From Cyprinodon diabolis (Eukaryota > Chordata > Actinopteri > Cyprinodontiformes > Cyprinodontidae), in contig CM060076.1 in the NCBI GenBank assembly GCA_030533445.1, positions 10,262,501 through 10,326,500 on the forward strand: 64,000 nt of DNA, read 5' to 3'. Position 1 is the first letter of the stretch. The number at the start of each line of letters is the position of its first letter. The translations under genes and the position numbers were made by a program. Of this stretch, positions 27,101-40,400 are shown piece after piece. The notes beneath the pieces are model-generated. The model worked only from the letters and a program-made list of their open reading frames with translations, searched no databases and had not been told where the DNA came from.

Positions 27101-30100
27101 AGTTTTGTAATTAGAGCTCAGAGGCAATTCAAAGAAAAAAAAATTCTGATTTAGGTTTATTCAAAGTAAACTTTAGTGCCAATAACTGCCAACATGATGT
27201 AGTTGTGAACATAATCAACAACCACCATTGTCCAGTAAATCCTATTAATGGAACTATGTGTTGCCAGCTCATAACCTACTGAGATCAAGTTTCCTCAAAG
27301 ATTATAAACATGAAAAAACCTATTAAATTTACATTACACTGCAATAACCTTGAGTCATTCCTAATTTCTGTTTTTGTTCCTGATGAGCTAAGCTATCCTG
27401 AAGCCTTTGAAGTGATCCTATGTCTCCTGCTTTTTCAGTCTATTTAAGAAGTTTTAATTTTGATGAAGGTATTTTTTTCACTGATTTCTCTGCAGTATCA
27501 ATCTTTTTTCAAATAAATGTTAGATGTTTAAACCACCAAAAGTTACGTATAACTCATTCTTTTTGATTCATTCATTAAGATCTTAAACCAGTCTTGTGTT
27601 GGCATTTAATGAGAAACCTGTTTAATGGGTGCAATCTTGGTTTTATTTTACTTTTCTTTTTTTCCAATACAAATAAAAAAACCTGCATTTCTCTTAAAGA
27701 TGATAAATGCTGCTTTCAGTTAGTTTGAGTCTGATTTAATCACAGACAGTTGCTACGTTTACATGGACACATATAATCGGATTGAAGGCCGGATCAGATA
27801 AAAATAATTTACGTAGGTGTCAGACTGAAAATTCTAATCTAATCCGATTCACATCGCAAAGAAATTTCGTTCTGTAAGAGATAGGTGGTTTTGGTCGTCC
27901 CCATTCTGATTGCCATCTATGTACACGTCCATTCGGATCTTTGGAGTAAAATCATCTCCACTGTATGTGTGCAACACCAGTGTGAACATTTTCTGCGATT
28001 TTTTTCCCTTTCCCTGAAAATTAGACAGTTCTGCACATGCTTAAATGATTCCATCTGATCGAACGCTTGGTACATGTATGTACCATTTATGATCGGATCA
28101 TTTAATTTAGTGTCAATGTTAACAGAGTTTGAATTTCTGATCAACCAAGGTTTAGAGTGGATCGGGGAAATTTTGCGCATGTAAACGTAGCTACTGATTA
28201 AAAATTGTGTGTGCCAGTGGCGGCTGGTGAAAAATATTTTTGGTGGGGCTGATATAGCCTAGTGTATGTCTCCAACTAATCCAGAATAAGAATTCAAATA
28301 AACAATTGGACAATAAATACAATTTAACAGTAATGATTTAATTTACTACAGTATATAATAACAGTAACAGTGATTGATTTTGGTCACAATAACCATGACA
28401 TGAAATTTTCCTACCCTACAACAGGGATGTTCTTCTGGCAAACGAGTAGATAAATAAGGATCTCACCGAATTTGGTGGAAGCTGCATCTCGCTCGTTACG
28501 TTCGCCATCGTCCCTCTAATTGTCTGCACCTGCGCATTGGTTGCAGAAGCCTGTTAAAGGGCAGTATTTTCAGAGCCCCAAGACCATAAAATTCTGAGAC
28601 GCTGATTGGCTATTAAATTATTAAATTCACCTAGCAATAGTACATGATTGGCAGATTCTCTGCACATGTGGGGCAGTCTGATCAGCGCCCCAACACAGAG
28701 ACGGTAGGAGTCTGTCTGTGGAAATCCACAAATGAATGACAGTAGGTAGGGAAATGTAGTTGATATAATTTGTTTTGCTTATAGGTACACACTCTAGAGA
28801 GTAAAACTGACATTTATGAGTTAATTTGTAAAAATATATTTTACGTTTCTCTCTTCTTATCAGGGAGGGCGGTGCCCCAGCGCCCCCTATGGGCCGGCCG
28901 CCACTGGTGTGTGTGTGTGTATTTACACAGAAAACATTATCTGGTTTTAGCTGCATTTTAGTTTAAAGCTGCTTGTTTTATCTTGCAGGTTTATGCCACA
29001 TTAGTGTTAAAAAAGTAACTATCCTACCACTTTCATTAGATACTGTGGTGATTTTAAAGAACAGTCCATTTAATCCAGATATGTAAGACTGAAATAGATT
29101 TTTTTTTTTTTCCAGCATTCATCTTGAGACGGCTAAAGAATCTCGCCTAATGATGAACAATGAATTCATCATCCCTGTGACAGATGAGACCCGTTCAATC
29201 AAGCTGTTCCCAGATGAATCCAAGAGGCACTCCCTTCCCGGAGTGGGCCTTAGCACCTCCCTCAAACCTCGAGTCAACTTTTCCCCAGTTGGCATCATCA
29301 ACACTAAACGGCACCAGTTCCTCTACAGCCCCCAGATTCCCCTGGGCATCCTGAAGGAGAAAGCTATCAGTATGCTCACAGAGGCCGTGCAGGGAGGAGG
29401 CTCTCACATCAGAGATCCGGTAGGCGGGAGTTTAGAGTACCAGTTCGTCCCCATCCTGAAACTCATCGGAACGCTGCTGATTATGGGAGTCCTGACCAGT
29501 GAGGAGGTGAGGCTGATTCTCCTCCTGATTGAACCCAACGTGTTCGGAGAGGCCAAGGAGGGAGAAGAGGGGAGTGGGGGTGAGGTGGTTGTTGCAGGGG
29601 AGAAAGAGGAGGTGAGCAAAAATGAGGAGAAGGCTTTGGAGGCGGGAGAGGAGGAGACCAAGGAGAGTAAACCAACTGCTAAAGGTCTGCTGGAGAAGTC
29701 CCTGCCAGAGTCTGTCAAACGCCAGGTGATAAGTCATTACAGATACAATTTTTATTTCAGTGGATAAAAAATATAACTGAAAACGATTCTATGTTGGTTT
29801 AATTCAAAAAATGTTCTTTGACTTATTGCATAGACTCAATTCTAATCTAATTCTAATTTTATTATTTTTCTGAGATATTATTGAAGGAAACATGGACTGA
29901 ATGTTGATGCACCCGTCAGCACCACAAATAAGCTTTGTTACTTTTCACAGGTCAAATCCAACTGCAACTAACCGTTATTTTCCAGTTGTTGAGTTCTGGA
30001 TAGAGCATATTGACAGACATTTAATCTTGAATGCATTTTTTTTTACCATTTAGGTATAATTGTTGCTCTAAGTGGGCTGCTCAATTAGCTGAAGGCATGT

Positions 30101-33100
30101 TTTAGAGTGTCTGTTTCAGTTAACGATTAATCCGTTTGTAAGTTAGTTGACGATTATTTCAATAATCAGTTAACCACAATTAATCAGATATTGCATAACA
30201 TTGAGATACTTTAAAACAAAAAATAAAAAACAAGCCAAATAAGACCTTTATCTGATGAGCTGATTTCTATTGATTCCAGATGTGTGAGCTGCTGCACTAC
30301 TTCTGCGACTGCGAGCTACAGCACCGCATTGAATCCATCGTCTCTTTCTCTGACCGCTTCGTTTCCAAACTGCAATACAACCAGAAGTTCCGCTATAACG
30401 AGCTCATGCAGGCTTTCAACATGTCTGCCGCCGTAACTGCCAAGAAAACCAAGGAGTTCCGTTCACCGCCACATGAGCAGGTACAGCCCTTCAGTAGCAC
30501 TAGTGTATAAACAATGGTTTAGATTAAAATGAAATCAGAAATGAATTGATGAAAGTTTTATTTAGCTGATAAGGATTTGCTCAGTTTATACTTGTTACAT
30601 TTTTCTCTATTCTCCAACTAAAAAAAGATATTCCTTAGTTCAAAAACATGACTCCAAGTTTTTTTCAAATAGTTATTATATAAAATGTTTATTTCCATTT
30701 TAAACTTTAAAAAATGCAAAAGATTCAGATTTTTTAAAAAGCGGGTAGAAGATCTCCTTAAAATGCTGAAATTATGTCTTAAAAATAAAAAAGTTAATCC
30801 TCATTCTTTAAAGTTAATGATACAACCTGCCTTTCCCCCCATCTTAAATATATTTTGATCATTAAATATATTTTGAAAAAGTTTTACATATACTAGTATC
30901 AACAGCTACTTGTGCTTATTTTAACCCTCTACAAGTTTTTTTAGATGTTGTGATTTTTGAAACATAGGTCAAATTATTTTTGTGAACACAGACCTGGTGT
31001 ATATAGAGAGGTATGTGTGGTAGTTAACCTGCTTGCGAAGAGGAGGAGTCTTCTATGCAGTTTTCACTAAGCATCACTCACCCGTAGCTCTGTTGGGGCT
31101 TCTACAAGAGTTTCTACCAGTATGTATTTTATTATCAGAACTGGGGATTTTCATCATTATGAAACTGTGGTACACTGGGTGAATCTGTTATCATGATGCA
31201 TGCAGTTGGCCTGAAGTGTCAGCAACATAAGATCTATAGAGGAACAGATATGAGAAAAGTTGCAGGTTTAGTTAACTTTTTTCAGCTTCTTGATAAAGAT
31301 GTCATGCTCAAATAAATGGCCATGTTTTAATGCTGGGTCCCCAAAAGATGAAGCTTAATAAATCTTGAGAAGAAGCTGTTCTAAATGAAGCGGTTCTAAA
31401 ACATCTTCAGAATTTTATGAATAGCACCAAAAGAAGTCCATGTTGTCTTCTTTGCATTAATTGATGAAAAATAAGACTAAACATGTAAGTAGGTATAAAA
31501 AAACAGAAGAATTAATGAATAAATAAACAGGACTAAAAATGTAAATAGTTATTACAATCCCAAACCAAAATTCCTGCAAATGATCATACCATTTAACAGT
31601 AGATCAATATAAATCAGTGATAGGGTGAACATTATACCTAATTTCATTAGTTACATTTAATGAAATGCTCATCAATTATTCTCAAACAAAGCAAATTTTG
31701 TCAATTTGTTTAAACTGTTTTGTTTAACTATTAATGACCTTTATTCAATATAAATACCTGCATTAACTTTGTAAAACATCTAACTCCCTAATTGTGTTTT
31801 GAAAAGGTTGAGCTTAGCCTTAGAAGTTGCATACTATTGTTTATAGTTCAACTTTATCTATTTTCTCTATTTTTCTCAAGTCAAAAATAGCTTAATTGTC
31901 ATTTCACAAATTGACAACAGAAAAGTCAGACAGAAAAACACAAACAAATGGCCATACTATAAGTAATCAGAACTTCCTAATTACTGCATACAAATATTGG
32001 GCCCTTCTCTCTCACCGTGGATTTAGGCAGATCCCTGGACCCCTACACCTGCCCATCTTTACCGGACCTCCTGTAACTGGGTTAATGGAAAAAATGGCCG
32101 CTTGTCCATAAACAACAATACTATTCTGTAGTAACTAAACCTCGGATAAAAGGGAGATCTCTCTTAAGACTTAGTCACATCTGACCTAAGGATCAGAACA
32201 TGTTATGGGCTATTCTGCCACCATCCTTCAAAGTTAAACACTGAATCGCCCCCTCCACCTGGGGGGTATTCTCAGGTGAAAAATCCTAATTACCTTTTAT
32301 GTAACTGTCCCAACAGAAAGCAGTATAAGCTATTTATAAGAGGGTTAAGTTGACTTTAACTTTAATTCCGCAGCTATTTTAGTCCTAATGTTTTTTTTTT
32401 TTTATGATTCTTAATTTAAATCTGTTCAGTAGTTTTAGGTTTCACTGTCTTTTAAACAGACTTTTTTTTTTTTTTTAATAAAAGTTTGAATATTCATTTT
32501 TCAAAGTTACCAGTTGCCTGTCACCTCTTAAACCACAGGACAGGTTTCTCCATGTTATTTAGTGCTGTCAGTCTGTCAGCAAGCATTTTCTTCATTGCAG
32601 GCTGCAGAAATGATTCCAAATAATACAGTTAAAGTCTATGGAAAAGAAAATATGAAATCTCTTTTTGCTTTTTTACTGTACCCTTATTCACCTACTGCTG
32701 TCTCCAGGCGGTTCAACCTTGGACGCCACCCCCTCCTAAGTCCATACGTGTTTGTCTCAAATAGTTTCCCACATAGGTTCTCAAAAAAAGTCATAAAAAA
32801 AACCAAAACTGACCGAATAAAAAAATTAAATAAAAACAATTTAGTACTAGAAGGAAGGAAAGCTTTATTATTGAGTTCACCTCCTTCTTTGTCAAAGTCC
32901 CATTGGAATGATTCACTATTTTATTCAGGTTATAGTTAAAATAAGGGAATAGCTAAAACACAAAGGACAAGTATGTATGCTTTCTCAAAAATATACACTA
33001 CACCGCAGCATTTGGTATTTTATGTTGGCAAAGAGCAGCAGTCTGTAAACATAGAAGCTAACAAGAGAAGTGGACTGAAAATAGCCTCAACAATACAACA

Positions 33101-34399
33101 ATTAGGATCCTTCAAAAGTATCTGCACAAAAACATACATTGACTGAATTGTCTCAGAAGATTTCTCCACCACTTTCCCAGGCTCGCTGTCTTTTATCTGC
33201 CATATCTGAAAAGCACCAAGTGTATAAAAGTAACAGTGGGTACTTGTTTCCAATAGTTTCCTGTTTATCCTGTTTCCTTATAGGATAAAATTAAGCTAAA
33301 ATTCAAACTTTTGCATCCAGGTTTTTATTTTTTGTAAAGTAAAGACTTTAACAGAAGTGTGTGGAGTATAAACATGTAATTATTTAGTTTACTCTGACTC
33401 TAATGTAATCTCTACTCTTATACTTGGGTTAGGTGGGTGCCATTGTTTTTGATTTAGCCTCTAACCCAACCCTACATTAAAGTTTTGCTCTTTTCATCCT
33501 TTATAACCTCTCAAAACCACCTCGTTTCCCTCCTCTCATAGTTCATTTAACCTTTTGTGTCTTTGTTTCCTGCAGATCAATATTCTCCTTAACTTCAGTG
33601 CAGGCGAGGACTGCCCTTGTCCTGAGGAGATCCAGGATGAACTCAAGTCTTTCCATGAGGAATTGCAGCTGCATTGTGGTAGATTTCAGCTCCTGGCTCA
33701 GTAGAAGATTGCAGGCATTCATTTGGGCAATAACTGATTAAAAAGCATTGTTGTAAATTAAACTTTCCTACCTGAGAAGTTCAGCAACCACATTTAAACT
33801 CAAAGAAAGGTATTTGCCCTGGCAGGAATTCCGGTAGAGGAGGAAGAAAAAGAGCAGGATACATCAATTAAAGGCCGGCTGCTGGCTTTGCTCTACAAGA
33901 TCAAGGGGCCCCCACAGAAGACAGAAGATGAGCCTGCAGAGACAGAACAGGCTGCTCCAAGTAAGGGACTATTAACACGGCTGAGAAAAATGGTCTAATA
34001 AACTGACATGACATTTCCCCACCATCCTCTGTCTTTCTTCACACTTGAGAAAGAAAAGACATTATTTTTATTTATTTTTTTTAAGCATATACACTACTGG
34101 CCAGACAATTTAGAAAGCTTAAAGTTTTCCAGCTTTTTACAGAAAATTATTCTGTGAAGCAAAGTTAGGGTCATTGGGTTTTTCAATTCAGTTTATTTAT
34201 ATAGCGCCAATTCACAACACGTCATCTCAAGGCATTTTTAAATTCGCCTAGATCATGCAGTCAAATTGATTCAAAGTTTTCTGTCTAAGGAAAAGCAAGC
34301 CAAGGGCCAGCAGTTAGAAACAAACAAAAAAAAAACAATCTTAAATCTATTAGGTAATTTAAAGCATTTCCCTCTTAGTTTGATATTTTCCTATATAAA

Positions 34400-34451
<52 letters not shown>

Positions 34452-37400
34452 AGCTTCATTTTTTGTTTCAAAATACTTTTTAATTTTAGTTTCAATTTAT
34501 TTATTTTTTAGCTTTCGAAAATATTATGGACCCAATTTGCCTCCATATTTTTCAGTTTAATGTCTCATTGCACTCTAAAGAATTTCGAGATTAAAAAAGA
34601 AACCTTTGACAGATATTACTACAAAATGCACTTGAGGCATTCTTTCTACAATATAAGTTAATAATTCCTTTTTTTCCCTGAATCAGTTGTAGAAATTCCC
34701 ATAAACGTTCAGCACTTTAAGGTTGCTTTGCTCTAACCCTTCTATCCATTTCATTTCAAGCCAGCTCAATGGGTTTAAGTCTGCAGACTGCTGGCCACTC
34801 CATGTGTCGGCTGCAGACATAGCTTAGTTTAGTTTTATATTTTGGTCATTATCTTGGGCCTTAAGAGGAAATACTAATCAAGGTTCATTTTTTGCCAACT
34901 TTTTCAAAGCATTCAGTCCATTAGCAGTAAATAATTTCCTTTACAGATTTAATATATCTAATATCACTAAACATCTCTCTAACTTTGGCAAACCGAGAAG
35001 AGACTTCTTTATCATGGATATTTTGCGCCTCCCAGTTTCTATCCAAGTAATCTTCAGTAGAGGCTAGGACCAGTGGTTTTTATCCCTCTTTCTGCTGCCT
35101 AGTGCAGAATTTGTGGCTTTGTTCAGGTTCAAATAATAGAAAGGCTAAAGTGCAGAGTCTGTAAGACTCCAGGCTATGAATTTTAATGCTGAACTCATTC
35201 CTTGCCCAGTTAGCCTGCATTATTCAAAGCTTACATGAAGCTGACAAATGATTCCCGAGACGATTCTGAAAGACACAATTTAAATGTCTGAGCTGCAGTT
35301 TTTGAAAACATTAAGGCTTTAAATGGCTTAGTAATATAGGTATGGTCTAACAGTCAGACCTTTTAAAAACAAGTTTAAATAATAATTTTATGCATTATAG
35401 AACTGAGTTTTAAAAACTTGTGTAAAACAGTAAATGGATAAAGGATTTACTATTGTTTGTTTAAACTATTTGTTAAAAGTGCAGTAGCCTGAGATGACAG
35501 AGAGCAGCTGTGAGGCTGTCAGAGTTTAACCTTCAGGGTAGCCCACTCCCTGGCGCCTTCCTCATTAGGATTCAGCTGGAATACGACCCTTTGTTTGCTA
35601 CAGATGTCGTGTAATGCCACTGAAACACTCAAAGTTCAGCGAGGGCTGTTGTTTACCAACCTTATTGCAGAGACTTCTAATACGTTTACGCAAAGCTCGG
35701 CTACTTAGATTTTGACTCTGATTTTAGGGCAGGTTTTTAAAAACAAGCTGGACTTCCATCTTAAAATCTTCCCTATTTTTTTATTGTCAATTTAGGTATT
35801 AAGATGTTTTATAGAATACATATCCATTAGATTTTAGTTGTAAGTTTTATTGAGAACATATTTGAAATTAATTCAGTACCTTTGCAGTTTAATCTCAGTG
35901 GTCAAAAAAATACTTCAGTTTCTATTGCAGTGTTATTGGAAATTATATTCGATTCTTTATAGATATCCTTTATGTATTTGTGTGATATTATATGTATGTG
36001 ATCTGAAAATAGAAAAAGCAGTTTTCAATTAATTATACCATTTATTAAAGAGAATTTAAGGCTATGCAAACCAGTCTAGATATAAATAGTACTTCCTCTC
36101 TTGTTAAATCATGAATTAATTTTGATTAACATTTCTAGGGTTACCTTGCCCAGATTTGGTATCATTTGAACATTTATGACAACATGAAGGAGATTAATAG
36201 ATTTAAAAACAACACATGATATGAATTTATGGAAATTTAAGAACTAGTGGAATACAAAGTCAAAGACATCTATCAGCCTGGACAAAGGGCAACCAAATTA
36301 CTCCCAGAGATCATCAATGGCTTTTTCAGGAGATTGGAAAACAATCCAGATTACATCTAAAGCTCAGAATACTTAACTGGGGGGGGGGAAATAAATTAAT
36401 AATGGTGGTGTCGAGTCATGAGCTTAAACGGGTCATTCGTATTTGTGGAGATATTCACCATCCCTGCGCAGCAGTACTTGCGTTTTACTTATGGTACACA
36501 GTGAAAAACTTTATCGACTAGCCTAGCATAAAAGAAACAACTGGACATATTCTCTGTTGGCTGGCTATCTTTAACGCTGCAGAGTTCGCCGTTTATTCAA
36601 ATACATAAAAACATGGGGGTGGTGCGCGTGGGCACCTGCATGAGCACTAACGTCATTACGTCACACAGTGGATGATGAAGCTTTGCCCAAATAACAGTAT
36701 TTGAAACAATTTAGATTGGCTGATTTAGAAAGATTTTGCAAGGTGATAGGCCAAAGGGATAAAGTGAAATAAAAACCATTTTTATAACTGCTTAACTGGA
36801 TATTTTACACAGGGACAGGTTTATTTAATAGTTGGTTTTTTTTCCCATTAAAACTGAATTTTTATATTCAGCTAATTTTTGTGATGTTGAACCTTTTTCT
36901 ATAATTGGAGAGAAGTAAATGATATAAAACAGCAAACCCTACAAAATCTTAAACTAAATCAGGTTAGAAACTTTCATAACTAATGAAAATTCCCCCTGAA
37001 TTCACACAGTAGATCTCATGAAAGGAAGAACTAGAGCTGGTGGAGAGGATTTTTATCTTTGATTTATTTATTTTTATAACTTTCTTCCTTCATTAGCCAA
37101 CCTGAAGGAGCTGATCTCTCAGACTATAACCAGCTGGGCTCAGGAGTCCCATATTCAGGACCCGGAGCTGGTTCGAGTCATGTTCAGCCTGCTGAGGAGG
37201 CAGTATGATGGCATCGGTGAACTGCTCCGAGCCATGAAGAAATCATATACCATCAGCGCCGCCTCTGTGCAGGATGCTATTAACCTGCTGGTCTCTCTGG
37301 GTCAAATAAGGTCTCTGCTTTCAGTGCGAATGGGAAAGGAAGAGGAGAAACTGATGACTGATGGGCTCGGGTAAGAGAACAGGTCATGAAATACAGAAGT

Positions 37401-40400
37401 AGCAGCATTTTTATGTTTGGAGCTATAGATAGCAGTGTAAAGTGGGTTCATTTGTTTTCTTGATGTAAAACAATTTTTATGTTTTTGCGTTGACAGGGAC
37501 ATAATGAACAATAAAGTTTTCTACCAGCATCCCAACCTGATGAGGGTTCTGGGAATGCATGAGACTGTGATGGAGGTCATGGTCAATGTCCTGGGAGGAG
37601 ACAAGTCACAGGTAAAAACTGAAACTATCCATCAACACTCCTCTTGGGATATTTTATTCCCTTGATCCTTGGGTGTTGTGTCAGTATGGATGCGCTCTTG
37701 CTCATTCTGGTGTTGCCAGGCCACGCCAAAAGAACTTTCAAACTGACCAGAACCTAGACAAATAATGGTTAGTGCTGTATCCACGTTTTGCTTCACAGGA
37801 TAAAACATTTATCGGAAAATTTATACTAATAGTATAACTCGACTTCACTACTGCTTCAACCTTGTCATCAAATTTTTGTCCATCTTAAAACCCATGTTGG
37901 AAACGGCTTGCTTTACATATCAGTAAGGAGCCCTTGTTAGTAGAGGTAGTGTCACAGCAGCAACCAGGACCAAAAAACATCACATAATTTTTAGCTAGAC
38001 TGTGTGTAAACCTTGTGCTAATGTGCCCTCTACAGTGCAAGTAAAGATTACTTAAATTAAGTGTATTTACCCTTAATTTGAATAGGTAAGTAAGATGATT
38101 TGCCAATGGAATGAGTATTTTTACTCTTGAAATAAGATAATTAGATGAAATGCACTTGAAATAAGACAATGCAACAGTTTTCTCTTATTTTAAATGTAAA
38201 TTGTCTTGTTGCATTGGCAAAGTGTATCACTTACCTCCTCAATTGAAACAAAAAATGCACGTATTTCAAGAAAAAAAGACATAAAGATTCAAATTTTTTG
38301 CAGTGAGGATGTGCTTTACGTGCCCTTTTTCTTTCCTTTCTGCCCCTGCCGTTAAAGAAGTCTGTGCACACCACTAGTCCAAAGGTTGCTATTAAGAAAT
38401 TAAATGGTAAACGACAAGATGCCACTTTAACAAACATCCTGTAGTTATTTATTTAACTGTATAGTTTAGGATGTTCTTTTTTAGGGTGGATCATCAAAAT
38501 AAGTGGCCCTTCTAACTGTCAATCATTCTGGTGATATCTTGATGCTCATCTCCATTTTCACTTACCAGTGGTAAATTCAAATTTTCAGGAATAGCGTTGA
38601 GGTTTTACACAGTAGCTCAACAAAGCAATGTTTTTGTTTTGAAAACATTCAAGGGCTTTGCAGGCTAACAAAATAAGCCAGAAGACCCCCATTCTTAAGG
38701 GCCGTACCCCTTCGTCCGCTCTAGTTTGCATGTTTTCAAAACAAAAACAAGTTTTTGTTGAGCTACTGTTTAAAACCTCGAACTCGATGCAGTTCCTTAC
38801 AATTTGAATTGAAAAAGCTTTCTGGATGGAAAGGGAAATGTCTTCAAACTTGGAAACAAAGTCCAGTGGATTGTTTTTAATTTTCTTTTTTTGGAATCCC
38901 TATGACAGGGATAACTGAGAAGAACTTTCACCAGCTTCTTTTGGAAAGTAAGCTTGTATGAGCGACGCAAACAGCAACTTTTAAACACTTTTAAAAGTGG
39001 AGATGGTGGGTCGTAAAAAATTCACGAAAATGCTCCACTATACCTTAGATAGTATTTGTGGTTCTAATGTTGTGGAAAAAAATCTGGCCGGTAAAGCCTT
39101 TTCTAAAGAATAATAGTCAACCAGTTCAAAGTTAATCGTGTTGAGGGCTTAATGTAACAGTCTGGTTGTCGTATCTTAAATAGAATCAGGTGTGGTAGCT
39201 TCTGAAATATGAGCATAGGCTATATTTAAATACATATTAGGTTATACTTAAGACAAATGTTATTTTAAGATCGACAGCCTAATACCCTAAAAAACCACAT
39301 GGCTAATGGAGATGCTATAAAAGTGGAAGGAGTTTGATGAGGACTCTGAAGGTTCGCTAACTGAAGCTAGAGGAGCCAGCTGGGATTAAATGTCAGAACC
39401 AAACACAGATTCAGCCTCAGCCTGGCAGTCAGACCTCAGGGCAGCTTTAAGACCCCGATGACTGATGCTGACAGTCTGATCAGTCATGTGCTTGTCTCCT
39501 ACCATGGCGACATAAAGCTCCGTGGGTTGTAGTATGTCATTTATGACCATCTGTGTGGCATCATTTATTTGTCTGCTATATATTTTAATTAACTATTTAA
39601 ATGATAAAAGAAAAAAACATCATGAGTGAAAAAAAGGTTTGATGATGGATGAAAGTTGTACAAAAAACTGTTTACATAGAAATCCTTCTCCAGGAGTTGC
39701 TCATTCAGAAAAAAAAACCAGCTTCAGGCAGCAAGATCTGCTCTCAAAGCAGGAAGGATTTGTTGTGATTAATTGTTAAGCTCTTGCTTGATGAGATTTT
39801 CTGGAAGGGGCAGCTTTGCAAATTGAGTTTGCTAAAATAGGGAAAAAATTTTCTTTTCCACTAATGTTTGTTGATCTTTCCAGTAATTTTCTTTCATTTC
39901 TGGGGGAAACTTCAATCTGCTGATTAATGTTTAAACGGAATACTGGGTGGAGTCCATAAAGAAAGCAGATGTAACTTTATCAGGAAAGGTTTTTCTCTGC
40001 ATCTTTGAGATGAAATGAAGTAAGGCTAAAACATTGTTTTGTCCGTTTTTTTTTTTTTTTTTTTTTTTTTTTACAGGAAATTGCCTTTCCTAAGATGGTG
40101 GCCAGCTGCTGTCGCTTTTTGTGTTATTTCTGCCGTATTAGCCGTCAAAACCAGAAAGCCATGTTTGATCACCTTAGCTACCTGTTGGAGAACAGCAGCG
40201 TTGGACTAGGTAAGTCTTGCTTTAACCTGAGGGTCGATTCTCATAGCATCTACTGACACTGCAGTGTTTGAACTTTGCTGGACTTCATGAAATATTCAAA
40301 CTTCAACTTTAAATGGAAATACACTATATTGCCAAAAGTATTTGCTCACCTGCCTTGACTCACATATGAGCTTAAGTGACATCCCGTTCCTAATCCATAG

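Larger units (their letters stand above)
34087..35110 (-). pseudogene. Decayed Tc1-like transposon remnant
   Basis: It begins TATACACTACTGGCCAGAC, similar to a Tc1-like terminal repeat. On the minus strand about 34670-34830 gives a degraded version of the Tc1 DDE end: [14 protein letters not shown], stop, [12 protein letters not shown], recognisable as the [13 protein letters not shown] block. An AT microsatellite and a dispersed-repeat fragment interrupt it. The right terminus was not found, so the end is approximate. Confidence 0.55.

Noticed and set aside
29404..29737. Overlapping minus-strand open frames of about 100 codons opposite exon 22
   Set aside because: They mirror a Glu/Lys-rich coding exon of ryr3; Ser/Pro/Leu-rich composition is the expected antisense shadow.
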